12,185 bases of DNA, from NCBI GenBank assembly GCA_900546255.1, contig URCB01000051.1:1-12185 (forward strand), read 5' to 3'. Shown here one piece after another: positions 5,425 through 11,558 of the stretch (positions within the stretch are counted from its first letter, which is position 1; every line of letters starts with the position of its first letter). The translations under genes were made by a program, and so were the position numbers. The notes under the pieces are model-generated. The model made no database searches. It worked only from the letters and a program-made list of their open reading frames with translations, and was not told the DNA's origin. This DNA is from an uncultured Eubacteriales bacterium. GTDB taxonomy: Bacteria > Bacillota > Clostridia > Oscillospirales > Oscillospiraceae.

Positions 5425-7317
5425 ATGACCAAAGAAACAACCTCCCGCCCTGCCCGGCGGCAGCAGCTGGCCGTGTTGGGCCGGGTGCTGGGCTACATGG
5501 TCCGGCACTACAAATTCTCCTGCCTGGCTGTGGTGGTGTGCATCCTGGGCACCGCCCTGGCCACCCTGGCCGGCACCCTCTTCATGCAGAGCCTCATCGA
5601 CGACTACATCCTCCCCCTGACCCAGGCCGCCCAGCCCGACTTTGGCCCCTTGGCCGCCGCCTTGGGCCGGTTGGCGGCGGTGTATGTCCTGGGCATCCTG
5701 TGCGCCTATGGCCACAACCGCATCATGGTCAACGTCAGCCAGGGGACCATGCGCAACCTCCGGCAGGAGCTCTTCCAGCACATGGAGTCCCTCCCCTTGC
5801 GGTACTTTGACACCCACGCCCACGGGGACATCATGTCGGTCTACACCAACGACGTGGACACCCTGCGGCAGCTCATCAGCCAGGGCATCCCCCAGATCAT
5901 CAACTCCCTGCTCTCCTTGGTCACTGCCCTGGTGGCCATGTTCGCCCTCAGCGTTCCCCTGTCCCTGCTCACGGTGGCCGTGCTGGTGGTGATGGTTCTG
6001 GTCACTGGCGTCATTGCCACGAAGGCCGCCCACTATTTCCAGGTCCAGCAGCAGGACCTGGGCGTGGTAGACGGCTACATCGAGGAGATCATGGACGGGC
6101 AAAAGGTGGTCAAGGTCTTCTGCCACGAAGCGCAGGCCCTGGAGGGCTTCCGCCAGCGCAACCGGAAGCTCTTTGAAAGTGCCGACAAAGCCAACGCCTT
6201 CGGCAACATCACCATGCCGGTGAACGCCAACCTGGGCAACATCAGCTACGTCCTCTGCGCCGTAGTGGGGGCCCTCTTCGCCCTGGGCGGAGCCTTCCCC
6301 CTGACTTTGGGCACCCTGATCTCCTTCCTCACCCTGAACAAGAACGCCACCCAGCCCATCACCCAGATCAGCCAGCAGGTGAACTTTGTGGTCATGGCCA
6401 TGGCCGGGGCTCAGCGGGTCTTCGCCCTGCTGGACGAGGTCCCCGAGGAGGACAGCGGCACCGTTACCCTGGTGGACGCAGAGACTACCCCCACCGGTGA
6501 GGTGGTTCCTGCCGACCACCGCACCGGCCAGTGGGCCTGGAAAGACATCCACCCGGACAGCGGCGCCATCACCTACACCCCCCTGGCGGGGGAGGTGGTC
6601 TTTGACCACGTGGACTTCGGCTATGTCCCCGGCAAGCCCATCCTCCACGACATCCAGATTACGGCCAAGCCGGGGCAGAAGATCGCCCTGGTGGGCTCCA
6701 CCGGCGCGGGGAAGACCACCATCACCAACCTCATCAACCGCTTCTACGACATCGACGGCGGCAAAATCCGCTACGACGGCATCCCCATCCCCCGGATCCG
6801 GAAGGGGGACCTCCGCCGCTCCCTGGGCATGGTCCTCCAGGACACCCACCTGTTCACCGGCACCGTTCTGGACAACCTCCGCTACGGCCGTCTGGACGCC
6901 ACCGACGAGGAATGCGTCGCCGCGGCCAAGCTGGCCAACGCCGACGGCTTCATCCGCCGCCTCCCCGACGGGTACCACACCCTGCTCACCGGGGACGGGG
7001 CCAACCTCAGCCAGGGCCAGCGGCAGCTGCTGGCCATCGCCCGGGCGGCCGTGGCCGATCCCCCGGCCCTGATCCTGGACGAGGCCACCTCCTCCATCGA
7101 CACCCACACCGAGGCCCTGGTCCAGGCGGGGATGGACCGCCTCATGGCCGGGCGGACCACCTTCGTCATCGCCCACCGGCTGTCCACCGTGAAGAACGCC
7201 GACTGCATCCTGGTCCTGGAGCAGGGGCGGATCATCGAGCGAGGCAGCCACGAGGAACTTCTGGCCGCCCAGGGGCGGTACTACCAGCTCTACACCGGCG
7301 GCAAGCCGGTGGCCTAA
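5425..7317 (+). CDS. Heterodimeric ABC exporter, catalytic subunit (BmrD/TM288-like)
   Basis: A 630-residue half-transporter with six transmembrane helices (about 1-330) and a nucleotide-binding domain (about 388-628). Motifs: Walker A GSTGAGKT (424-431), Q-loop Q472, signature LSQGQ (528-532), Walker B ALILDE with catalytic E553, and switch H584. The deviant signature pairs with the deviant Walker B of the upstream subunit, so one composite ATP site is degenerate and the other, built from this Walker B and the partner's VSGGQ, is canonical, as in TM287/288. An insert of about 40 residues (345-388, with RTGQWAWK) between the two domains is known in clostridial homologues. Start: AGGAAGG eight bases before the ATG. 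Relatives export drugs or lipids; the substrate here is unknown. With its partner broken, it would need another subunit or a homodimer to act. Confidence 0.95.
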   Translation: MTKETTSRPARRQQLAVLGRVLGYMVRHYKFSCLAVVVCILGTALATLAGTLFMQSLIDDYILPLTQAAQPDFGPLAAALGRLAAVYVLGILCAYGHNRIMVNVSQGTMRNLRQELFQHMESLPLRYFDTHAHGDIMSVYTNDVDTLRQLISQGIPQIINSLLSLVTALVAMFALSVPLSLLTVAVLVVMVLVTGVIATKAAHYFQVQQQDLGVVDGYIEEIMDGQKVVKVFCHEAQALEGFRQRNRKLFESADKANAFGNITMPVNANLGNISYVLCAVVGALFALGGAFPLTLGTLISFLTLNKNATQPITQISQQVNFVVMAMAGAQRVFALLDEVPEEDSGTVTLVDAETTPTGEVVPADHRTGQWAWKDIHPDSGAITYTPLAGEVVFDHVDFGYVPGKPILHDIQITAKPGQKIALVGSTGAGKTTITNLINRFYDIDGGKIRYDGIPIPRIRKGDLRRSLGMVLQDTHLFTGTVLDNLRYGRLDATDEECVAAAKLANADGFIRRLPDGYHTLLTGDGANLSQGQRQLLAIARAAVADPPALILDEATSSIDTHTEALVQAGMDRLMAGRTTFVIAHRLSTVKNADCILVLEQGRIIERGSHEELLAAQGRYYQLYTGGKPVA

Positions 7318-7877
7318 CCCTCCGCGGCCGTTCCCTCCACAAAGGGCCGCCCCTCTGGGGTAAAGTGGTAGACCACATACCGCCGCCCCCCCAGGCTCTT
7401 GACCTGGGCCAGGCAGAAGGCGGGGACCAGGGGGAAGGGCCGCCGGGGATCCCAGGGCCAGGCCAGACAGAACACCCCGTCCCCCCGCCGGAAGAAGAAG
7501 GCCCGCCCCCCTTCCCGGGCCCCCTGGGCCAGGACGGGGTCCGCCGGGAAGCAGGTCTCCGGCCGGTCCAGCCCGGTCCAGCCCCTGGGGCCGGATTGCG
7601 TGGACCCGCCGGAAAAGGCGTAGGTGAGCACCGCCTTTCCCCCGGTCACCGGCCAGCACCCCCGCTTCCGGAGCTCCGCCACCGGCACCGTCCGGTGGAG
7701 CCGGCGGCCGCCCCCCTCGGGTAGGAGGGTCCCCAGGTCCATCTGCCCCCCCTCTCCCAGGGCATAGCCCCGGTAGAGGCCCTGCCCCGGGCCGGGGACC
7801 TCCATGGTGAGTTCCGCCCGGTCCCCCACCTGCCGGCAGCGGAGCACCCCCTGCTCCATGGGGAAACGCTGCTCCAT
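7314..7877 (-). CDS. Hypothetical protein, 187 residues
   Basis: I do not recognise this family. There are no transmembrane segments and no signal peptide. The sequence is rich in Gly, Arg and Pro and looks like beta-rich globular protein: GQGLYRGYALG (31-41), MDLGTLLPEGG and LHRTVPVAELRKRGCW in the first half; RAFFFRRGDGVFCLAWPW and YVVYHFTPEG in the second. Two halves are possible, but I see no catalytic motif. The first ATG is preceded by AAAGGGGG at a usable distance; a second ATG six codons in is an alternative. Its TAG shares bases with the TAA of the convergent ABC gene. A terminator upstream (7922-7952) separates it from the ruvX operon, so it should have its own promoter, but none is clear. 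Confidence 0.75.
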   Translation of the reverse strand: MEQRFPMEQGVLRCRQVGDRAELTMEVPGPGQGLYRGYALGEGGQMDLGTLLPEGGGRRLHRTVPVAELRKRGCWPVTGGKAVLTYAFSGGSTQSGPRGWTGLDRPETCFPADPVLAQGAREGGRAFFFRRGDGVFCLAWPWDPRRPFPLVPAFCLAQVKSLGGRRYVVYHFTPEGRPFVEGTAAEG

Positions 7878-7879
7878 GG

Positions 7880-7901
7880 AACCACCCCCTTTCTGGTGGT
7901 T
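7880..7901 (-). promoter_or_regulatory. Hairpin overlapping a ribosome binding site
   Basis: On the minus strand AACCACC (7895-7901) pairs perfectly with GGTGGTT (7880-7886) around the loop AGAAAGGG. The loop and 3' arm contain the AAAGGGGG ribosome binding site of the 187-residue protein, and the arm ends two bases before its ATG. When folded, it should hinder initiation. Whether this is regulatory is unknown. Confidence 0.4.
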
Positions 7902-7921
7902 ACCCTATGCGGAAACCGATC

Positions 7922-7952
7922 AAAAAATCCCGCCCCCATGGGGGCGGGATTT
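7922..7952 (-). terminator. Intrinsic terminator of the ruvX-udp-DUF1847 operon
   Basis: A perfect 28-base palindrome (7925-7952) centred on CCCCCATGGGGG, with GGGGCGGGAT on the 3' arm, runs into six T residues on the minus strand (7922-7927). It starts 31 bases after the DUF1847 stop codon. On the plus strand the T run is poor, but it might weakly stop readthrough from the ABC operon as well. Confidence 0.88.
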
Positions 7953-7983
7953 CTGCGTTTTGCGGCAACTGCTCCGGAGAACC

Positions 7984-8637
7984 TTACTCGTCCTCCAAAG
8001 GCTCCATTAGGTTGGCGTAGTACCCATCGGCGGTGTACAGGGCCATCACGGGGTTGTGGACCAGCACCCGGTCCTTCACCACCAGGGTGGTGGTCACCGC
8101 CTGGGCGTGTTTGTAGAAGAGACTGTCGTGCCCCACGCACAGGCCCATGACGATGTTCAGCTCGGTCCCCGCCTCGTTGAGCAGCTGGGCCTGGAGGACG
8201 GGGTTGCAGGCCACGGGGCCGGGGCCCTGGTGGGCCGCATCGATGCCCAACGCAGTCTTAAAGATCTCCCCGGTCTTGCACCCCACGCCGAAGACCTCAA
8301 AGCCGTTGGCCCGGAGCATCTTGGCCAGGGTGCGGCTCTCCCGGATGAGGGCCACGCAGGTGGCAATGCCGATCTTATGGTACCCCATCCGCTTGGCGAA
8401 GAGGATGGTCTCCTGGACCCTGGGCCATTTCCGGTAGCCGTCGGACTCGATGCCCGCGGCCACCTGGGCCAGCTTCCGGTCCTCCTCATCGGTGAGGTAC
8501 TGCTGGAGAGAGGCCTCCCGCTGCGCATCGCTCACCTGTTTGCTTACGCAGAAGGCGGGGTAAGGGCGGTTAGAGGTGTGATTGTCACACCGGGTCACGG
8601 CGCAGTCGATGCAGGAGCGGCAGATCTCGTCCTTCAT
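7984..8637 (-). CDS. DUF1847 putative metal-binding protein
   Basis: This matches the uncharacterised DUF1847 family, annotated as metal-binding. The N-terminus carries a cysteine cluster, C6-x2-C9-x2-C12-x4-C17-x12-C30. The body has [19 protein letters not shown] (76-94), [14 protein letters not shown] (111-124), GLCVGHDS (165-172) and [11 protein letters not shown] (186-196), the blocks I associate with the family. Further cysteines are at 94, 120, 144 and 167. Length 217 is normal and there is no signal or membrane segment, so it is probably cytoplasmic. Its ATG overlaps the udp stop codon (ATGA), with AAGGAGGG inside udp, which implies translational coupling. The biochemical role is not established; a link to nucleoside metabolism is inference from the operon. 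Confidence 0.88.
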   Translation of the reverse strand: MKDEICRSCIDCAVTRCDNHTSNRPYPAFCVSKQVSDAQREASLQQYLTDEEDRKLAQVAAGIESDGYRKWPRVQETILFAKRMGYHKIGIATCVALIRESRTLAKMLRANGFEVFGVGCKTGEIFKTALGIDAAHQGPGPVACNPVLQAQLLNEAGTELNIVMGLCVGHDSLFYKHAQAVTTTLVVKDRVLVHNPVMALYTADGYYANLMEPLEDE

Positions 8638-9419
8638 CGGGTTCCCTCCTTGGCCCGGTCCCGGCGGATGAGTTCCTTCACCGCCTCAACGGCCAGTTTC
8701 ACGGAGAGGGTCACGTCCTCATTCTCCTTCTGGTCCAGGCCGGCCTTCTCCCTCTCCTGGTTCCAGATCACGTGGAAGGCGGACCCGCACCGCACCCCCA
8801 GGGCAGAGGCAGCGGTGAAAAGGGCGGCAGACTCCATCTCGCTGGCCAGGACCCCCAGCCGCTTCCAGGCCTCCCACTTGGCCTCCAGTTCGTAGGCCAC
8901 CGGCATCCGCTCCGGGGAATGCTGGCCATAGAAGGAGTCTTTGCACTGAACCACCCCGGCATGCCAGGGGGTGCCCATGGTCTTGGCGGTGTCCACTAGG
9001 GCGGAGAGGACCTCGTAGTCCGGCACCGCAGGGAACTCGATGGGGGCATACTCCCGGCTGGCCCCCTCGTGGCGGACCGCCCCGGTGGCGATCACCAGGT
9101 CCCCGCTCTGGACCTCCAACTTGATGCCCCCGCAGGTGCCGGTGCGGACAAAGGTATCCGCCCCAATGGCGTGGAGCTCCTCCAGGGCGATCACCGCCGA
9201 GGGGCCGCCGATGCCCGTAGAGCAGACGGAGACCTTCTCCCCCAAAAGGGTCCCGGTGTAGATGTTAAACTCCCGGTTGTAGGCCACATGGACGGGATTG
9301 TCAAAGTACTGGGCGATGACTTCGCTCCGCCCCGGGTCCCCAGGGAGGATGCAGTAGCGCCCCACATCCCCAGGGGCGCAGCGGATATGGAATTGCAAGG
9401 TCCGTTCTTCTTGTTTCAT
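8634..9419 (-). CDS. udp: Uridine phosphorylase (nucleoside phosphorylase family)
   Basis: The enzyme splits uridine with phosphate into uracil and ribose-1-phosphate (pyrimidine salvage). The 261 residues follow E. coli Udp: GDPGR (27-31) for phosphate, NREFN (48-52), STGIGG (67-72), RTGTCGG (92-98), APIEFPAV (125-132), Q165 in the region of uracil recognition, and EMES (194-197) for the ribose. A relaxed or different nucleoside specificity cannot be excluded, since the uracil-recognition stretch (GQHSPERMP) differs from E. coli. The frame is open for 58 codons further upstream, but that part overlaps ruvX. The ATG at 9417-9419 has GGGAGG upstream and overlaps the ruvX stop as ATGA. Cytoplasmic; middle gene of ruvX-udp-DUF1847. 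Confidence 0.92.
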   Translation of the reverse strand: MKQEERTLQFHIRCAPGDVGRYCILPGDPGRSEVIAQYFDNPVHVAYNREFNIYTGTLLGEKVSVCSTGIGGPSAVIALEELHAIGADTFVRTGTCGGIKLEVQSGDLVIATGAVRHEGASREYAPIEFPAVPDYEVLSALVDTAKTMGTPWHAGVVQCKDSFYGQHSPERMPVAYELEAKWEAWKRLGVLASEMESAALFTAASALGVRCGSAFHVIWNQEREKAGLDQKENEDVTLSVKLAVEAVKELIRRDRAKEGTR

Positions 9420-9865
9420 TCGGTGGGTTCCTCCCTGTTCTGTCGTTGGGCCTGGATGCGCTTCCGATCCAGGTAGCCTTCTAATATTAAGGTAGCTGCC
9501 ATGGCGTCCACCTTGTCTTTCCGGTTTTTGGCCCGGATGCCCTGTTCCCCCAAAATCCGGTGGGCGTCCACGGTGGTCCGCCGTTCGTCCCAAAGGATCA
9601 CCGGCAGGCCGGTGGTTGCCTCCAATTTCTTGGCAAAGGCGGCGTACTTCTCCGCCCGGGGCCCCAGGGTCCCGTCCATGTTGCGGGGATACCCCATCAC
9701 CAGTTCCTCCGCCCCCTGGGCTTTGGCCAGTGCGGCCAACTCCTCCAGCACCACCTGGGCTTTGCGGCTTTTGATGAGAAACGTCTGGCCTGCCAGCAGG
9801 CCCGTGGGGTCGGAAACGGCCACCCCGGTCCGAGCGTCGCCATAGTCAATGGCCATAATGCGCAC
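9416..9865 (-). CDS. ruvX: RuvX/YqgF family pre-16S rRNA nuclease (Holliday junction resolvase-like)
   Basis: YqgF proteins have an RNase H-like fold and take part in 5' maturation of 16S rRNA; older annotation as Holliday junction resolvase comes from fold similarity. Family marks: [16 protein letters not shown] (4-19) with D7, [12 protein letters not shown] (54-65), LWDERRTT (91-98) with E94, and KDKVDAMAA (116-124) with D120; these acidic residues form the metal site. I chose GTG at 9863-9865 (149 residues), because AAAGGGGG (9873-9880) lies seven bases before it but only one base before the ATG at 9869-9871, and because [10 protein letters not shown] is the usual family N-terminus. Promoter-proximal gene of the operon. 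Confidence in function is high; the start codon is moderately sure. Confidence 0.93.
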   Translation of the reverse strand: MRIMAIDYGDARTGVAVSDPTGLLAGQTFLIKSRKAQVVLEELAALAKAQGAEELVMGYPRNMDGTLGPRAEKYAAFAKKLEATTGLPVILWDERRTTVDAHRILGEQGIRAKNRKDKVDAMAATLILEGYLDRKRIQAQRQNREEPTE

Positions 9866-9892
9866 AAGCATTCCCCCTTTGTCGATACCGCT

Positions 9893-9921
9893 ATCTTAGC
9901 GTGTCCCCTCCCCCTTGTCAA
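9893..9921 (-). promoter_or_regulatory. Promoter of the ruvX-udp-DUF1847 operon
   Basis: On the minus strand a perfect -35 TTGACA (9916-9921) and a -10 TAAGAT (9893-9898, 4 of 6) are separated by exactly 17 bases. Transcription should start near 9886, about 20 bases before the ruvX start. It faces away from the rpmG promoter. Confidence 0.75.
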
Positions 9922-10149
9922 GGGAAGGCCCCCTTGGGCCCCAGGGCCATCCGCAAGGGGCGCCGTTTTTCCCACGGGGGTTCCGTCCTCTATGATACCC
10001 CGGAACGCCGCCCCGCCTCCATACCCTCCGTGCGGGATTTTCCTACCGCTGCCCTACTTCTTTCCGCCCCATTTCTACTCCGCTGGGAAAGCCGTGCCGC
10101 CTGCCCGGAGTCCCCGGCGGTTCCCTTGAGATTCTTGGGAAAATTGTGC
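9922..10149. other. Intergenic stretch between divergent promoters, no gene seen
   Basis: About 230 bases between the back-to-back ruvX and rpmG promoters. It contains short GC-rich inverted repeats (GGCCC-CA-GGGCC near 9937-9948; GTTCCG at 9980-9985 against CGGAAC at 10001-10006). Several frames stay open, but none has a ribosome binding site or recognisable protein. I see no RNA gene. The composition shifts from GC-rich to more AT-rich just before the rpmG promoter. Confidence 0.5.
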
Positions 10150-10178
10150 TTGACAAGGGGACAGGCCCATGATAAAAT
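10150..10178 (+). promoter_or_regulatory. Strong sigma-A-type promoter of the rpmG-secE-nusG operon
   Basis: TTGACA (10150-10155, perfect) and TAAAAT (10173-10178, 5 of 6) with a 17-base spacer: the best promoter in the window, as expected for ribosomal-protein genes. Transcription from about 10185 leaves a leader of about 230 bases before rpmG. Confidence 0.85.
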
Positions 10179-10269
10179 AGTCGCACCTATGAAAAGGGCT
10201 TATTTTTTGTGCGCAGATTACGGTATCTGCCCACAAACCCTGGACCATTTGGACATAGGGAGGCAAACG

Positions 10270-10401
10270 ATGCCGATCCAGCCGTATTCTTTTTTCATGC
10301 CTAAAAAGGCGCAAGTGGAATCCGCCGGGATCGGAATCGCCTGTGGACAGGCGAAAGGCCGATTTCCGGCGTTTTGTTTTTCCCGGGGCCGAACATCGTA
10401 A
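10270..10401 (+). CDS. Possible 43-codon upstream ORF in the rpmG leader
   Basis: An ATG at 10270 has GGGAGG (10258-10263) six bases upstream. The ORF reads [18 protein letters not shown] at its start, runs through the terminator hairpin and T tract, and stops with TAA (10399-10401) directly at the AAGGAGG of rpmG, an arrangement also seen between rqcH and its neighbour in this window. The frame is open upstream too; an in-frame ATG at 10189 would give 70 residues but lies only about four bases from the expected transcription start. The peptide resembles nothing I know. It could be a translated leader peptide that couples ribosome progress to termination, or a chance frame in a structured RNA. 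Confidence 0.4.
   Translation: MPIQPYSFFMPKKAQVESAGIGIACGQAKGRFPAFCFSRGRTS
10323..10381 (+). terminator. Intrinsic terminator inside the rpmG leader
   Basis: A three-part stem: CGCCGG (10323-10328) with CCGGCG (10366-10371); ATCGG (10330-10334) with CCGAT (10359-10363); CGCCTG (10338-10343) with CAGGCG (10348-10353) around a TGGA loop. TTTTGTTTTT follows directly (10372-10381). It lies between the strong promoter and rpmG, so unconditional termination would silence the operon; partial or regulated termination is therefore expected. Confidence 0.72.
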
Positions 10402-10415
10402 AGGAGGTGCCGCAA

Positions 10416-10580
10416 ATGGCAAAAGCCGGCGCACGGGTGAAGATCACCCTCAGATGCAATGAGTGCAAACAGCGCAACTACAACACAACCAAGAACAAGA
10501 AGAATACCCCCGACCGCTTAGAGATGAACAAGTACTGCCCCTTCTGCAGAAAGCACACCGTTCATAGTGAGACTAAGTGA
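10416..10580 (+). CDS. rpmG: 50S ribosomal protein L33
   Basis: L33 is a small zinc-ribbon protein of the large subunit near the tRNA exit site. The 54 residues show the full pattern: [33 protein letters not shown] split over 21-41, and CPFCRKHT. Two CxxC pairs (C14/C17 and C41/C44) make this the zinc-binding form; many Firmicutes also have a cysteine-less copy used under zinc limitation. The ATG at 10416 has GGAGG (10403-10407) eight bases upstream. First annotated gene of rpmG-secE-nusG-rplK-rplA. Confidence 0.97.
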   Translation: MAKAGARVKITLRCNECKQRNYNTTKNKKNTPDRLEMNKYCPFCRKHTVHSETK

Positions 10581-10621
10581 TGATGGCCCACATTCCCTGT
10601 AAGAAAGAAGGGTGGAACTGA

Positions 10622-10942
10622 ATGTCTGAAAAAGAAAAGATGAACCAGGACGGGGCAGAGGAAAAGGCAAAGGAGACCAAGCCGGCCAAGGCCGACAAGG
10701 AAAAGGCAAAAGCCAAAGCCGACAAGGAAAAAAAGCCCGGCGTTGGCAAGCGGATTGCCCGGTTCTTCCGGGAGCTGCGGTCTGAGCTGAAGAAGGTCTC
10801 TTGGCCCACCCGGGCGGATACCCTGAAAAAAACGGGCATCGTGATTGTCTGCGTCATCGTCGTCGGCATCATCGTCTGGATCTTCGACGGCATTGCCAGC
10901 TCCGTGATCGACGCACTCCTCTCCCTCTTCGGCCAGCACTGA
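10622..10942 (+). CDS. secE: Preprotein translocase subunit SecE
   Basis: SecE clamps the SecY channel and is essential for protein export across the cytoplasmic membrane. The 106 residues have a charged N-terminal extension (1-40), the amphipathic helix RFFRELRSELKKVSWPTR (47-64) that is the family signature, and a single transmembrane helix (about 72-92). The extension is rich in Lys, Ala and Glu and contains a near-duplicate (AKADKEK twice), mirrored in DNA by two copies of GCCGACAAGGAAAA at 10691-10704 and 10718-10731, 27 bases apart. Such Lys-rich tails are common in Gram-positive SecE and vary in length. The start has AAGGGTGG upstream. It is placed between rpmG and nusG, the standard order. 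Confidence 0.96.
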   Translation: MSEKEKMNQDGAEEKAKETKPAKADKEKAKAKADKEKKPGVGKRIARFFRELRSELKKVSWPTRADTLKKTGIVIVCVIVVGIIVWIFDGIASSVIDALLSLFGQH

Positions 10943-10957
10943 GAAAGGTGAAACACC

Positions 10958-11476
10958 ATGGCGGAAGAAGCGAAATGGTATGTGGCGCACACCTATTCGG
11001 GTTATGAAAACACCGTAAAAGCCACCATCGAAAAAGCGGTAGAAAACCGCAACATGGGCGACCTGATCCTGGCGGTGAACATTCCCATGGAAACCGTCAC
11101 CGAAATCACCGACAGCGGCAGCAAAACCGTGGAGCGTAAAGTCTTCCCCGGGTATGTGCTGGTGAAAATGGTGATGACCGACGAAACCTGGCACCTGGTC
11201 CGCAACGTGCGGGGGGTCACCGGGTTCGTGGGTTCCGGGAACAAGGCCATCCCTCTCACCGAGGCGGAAATTGCCGCCCTGGGTGTGGAGAAACGGGAAG
11301 TCCTGGTCAACTACCAAGTGGGCGACAACGTCCGCATCACCGACGGCGCGCTGGAGTCTTTCCTCGGTACCGTGGAGGAAATCGACATGGAGCGCCAAAA
11401 GGTTCGGGTGGTCGTGTCCATGTTCGGCCGGGAAACCCCGGTAGAACTGGATCTGGACCAGATCGAATCCATCTGA
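10958..11476 (+). CDS. nusG: Transcription termination/antitermination factor NusG
   Basis: NusG binds RNA polymerase through its N-terminal NGN domain, and its C-terminal KOW domain contacts S10 or Rho, which couples transcription with translation or termination. The 172 residues show WYVAHTYSGYEN (7-18), FPGYVLVKM (63-71) and VRNVRGVTGFVG (81-92) in NGN, then VGDNVRITDGALESFLGTVE (121-140) and RVVVSMFGRETPVELDLDQIE in KOW. The length is the simple bacterial form without inserts. It starts 15 bases after secE, with AAAGGTG as ribosome binding site. In Firmicutes NusG also promotes pausing at T-rich nontemplate tracts, which could matter for its own operon's leader terminator. Confidence 0.97.
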   Translation: MAEEAKWYVAHTYSGYENTVKATIEKAVENRNMGDLILAVNIPMETVTEITDSGSKTVERKVFPGYVLVKMVMTDETWHLVRNVRGVTGFVGSGNKAIPLTEAEIAALGVEKREVLVNYQVGDNVRITDGALESFLGTVEEIDMERQKVRVVVSMFGRETPVELDLDQIESI

Positions 11477-11477
11477 C

Positions 11478-11499
11478 CCTGCGGAACCATCCCCGCAGG
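11478..11499 (+). promoter_or_regulatory. Hairpin just after nusG
   Basis: CCTGCGG (11478-11484) and CCGCAGG (11493-11499) form a perfect 7-bp stem with an 8-base loop, beginning one base after the nusG stop codon. No T run follows, so it is not an intrinsic terminator. It abuts the L1-type operator and may be part of the same regulatory RNA or a processing site. Confidence 0.45.
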
Positions 11500-11500
11500 C

Positions 11501-11534
11501 GTGGGAGGAGCGGGCCGCCGCTCCGTCCAACCAC
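11501..11534 (+). promoter_or_regulatory. Ribosomal protein L1 mRNA operator (autogenous control of rplK-rplA)
   Basis: The segment folds as GTGG / GA / GGAGCGG, loop GCCG, CCGCTCC / GTCCAA / CCAC: two stems around an asymmetric internal loop with GA on the 5' side. This imitates the L1 site in 23S rRNA, where GGUGG, GA and a GGC stem are closed on the other side by an A-rich strand and CCACC. It sits 24 bases before the rplK start, where L1 represses translation of rplK and rplA in many bacteria. Fold and position are seen here; the regulation is inferred from those systems. Confidence 0.72.
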
Positions 11535-11558
11535 ATTTTCATAATGGAGGTGCTCTAA

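Larger units (their letters stand above)
10185..10415 (+). ncRNA. Structured 5' leader of rpmG, putative attenuator
   Basis: The leader holds an ordered set of structures. P1 (10206-10237): TTTGTG-c-GCAGAT, 6-base loop, ATCTGC-c-CACAAA. P2 (10238-10260): CCCT/AGGG with an inner CCA/TGG; its 3' arm overlaps a ribosome binding site. A small GCCT/AGGC hairpin lies at 10299-10310. A large terminator hairpin (10323-10371) is followed by a T-rich tract. CCGATCC (10273-10279) is a perfect 7-base complement of GGATCGG (10328-10334), part of the terminator's 5' arm, so the two pairings exclude each other. I see no T-box, SAM, FMN, THF, ZTP or c-di-GMP hallmark. It may be ribosome-, protein- or ligand-controlled. 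Confidence 0.55.

Noticed and set aside
5275..7659. A 794-codon minus-strand open frame opposite the intact ABC gene
   Set aside because: It is a shadow of the ABC coding sequence: His/Gly/Val-rich, no domain, no ribosome binding site.
9420..9593. Longer N-terminus for uridine phosphorylase
   Set aside because: It would overlap ruvX by 174 bases, encodes no family sequence, and the ATG at 9417-9419 has a good ribosome binding site and an ATGA overlap.
10185..10381. Known riboswitch or T-box before rpmG
   Set aside because: I looked for T-box, SAM, FMN, THF, ZTP, c-di-GMP and c-di-AMP hallmarks by eye and saw none. A covariance search would be decisive.
10189..10401. A 70-codon version of the leader ORF starting at ATG 10189
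   Set aside because: The start lies about four bases from the expected transcription start and has no ribosome binding site; the in-frame ATG at 10270 has a strong one.
11478..11524. Terminator between nusG and rplK
   Set aside because: Two strong hairpins are present, but neither is followed by a T run, and the second fits an L1 operator.
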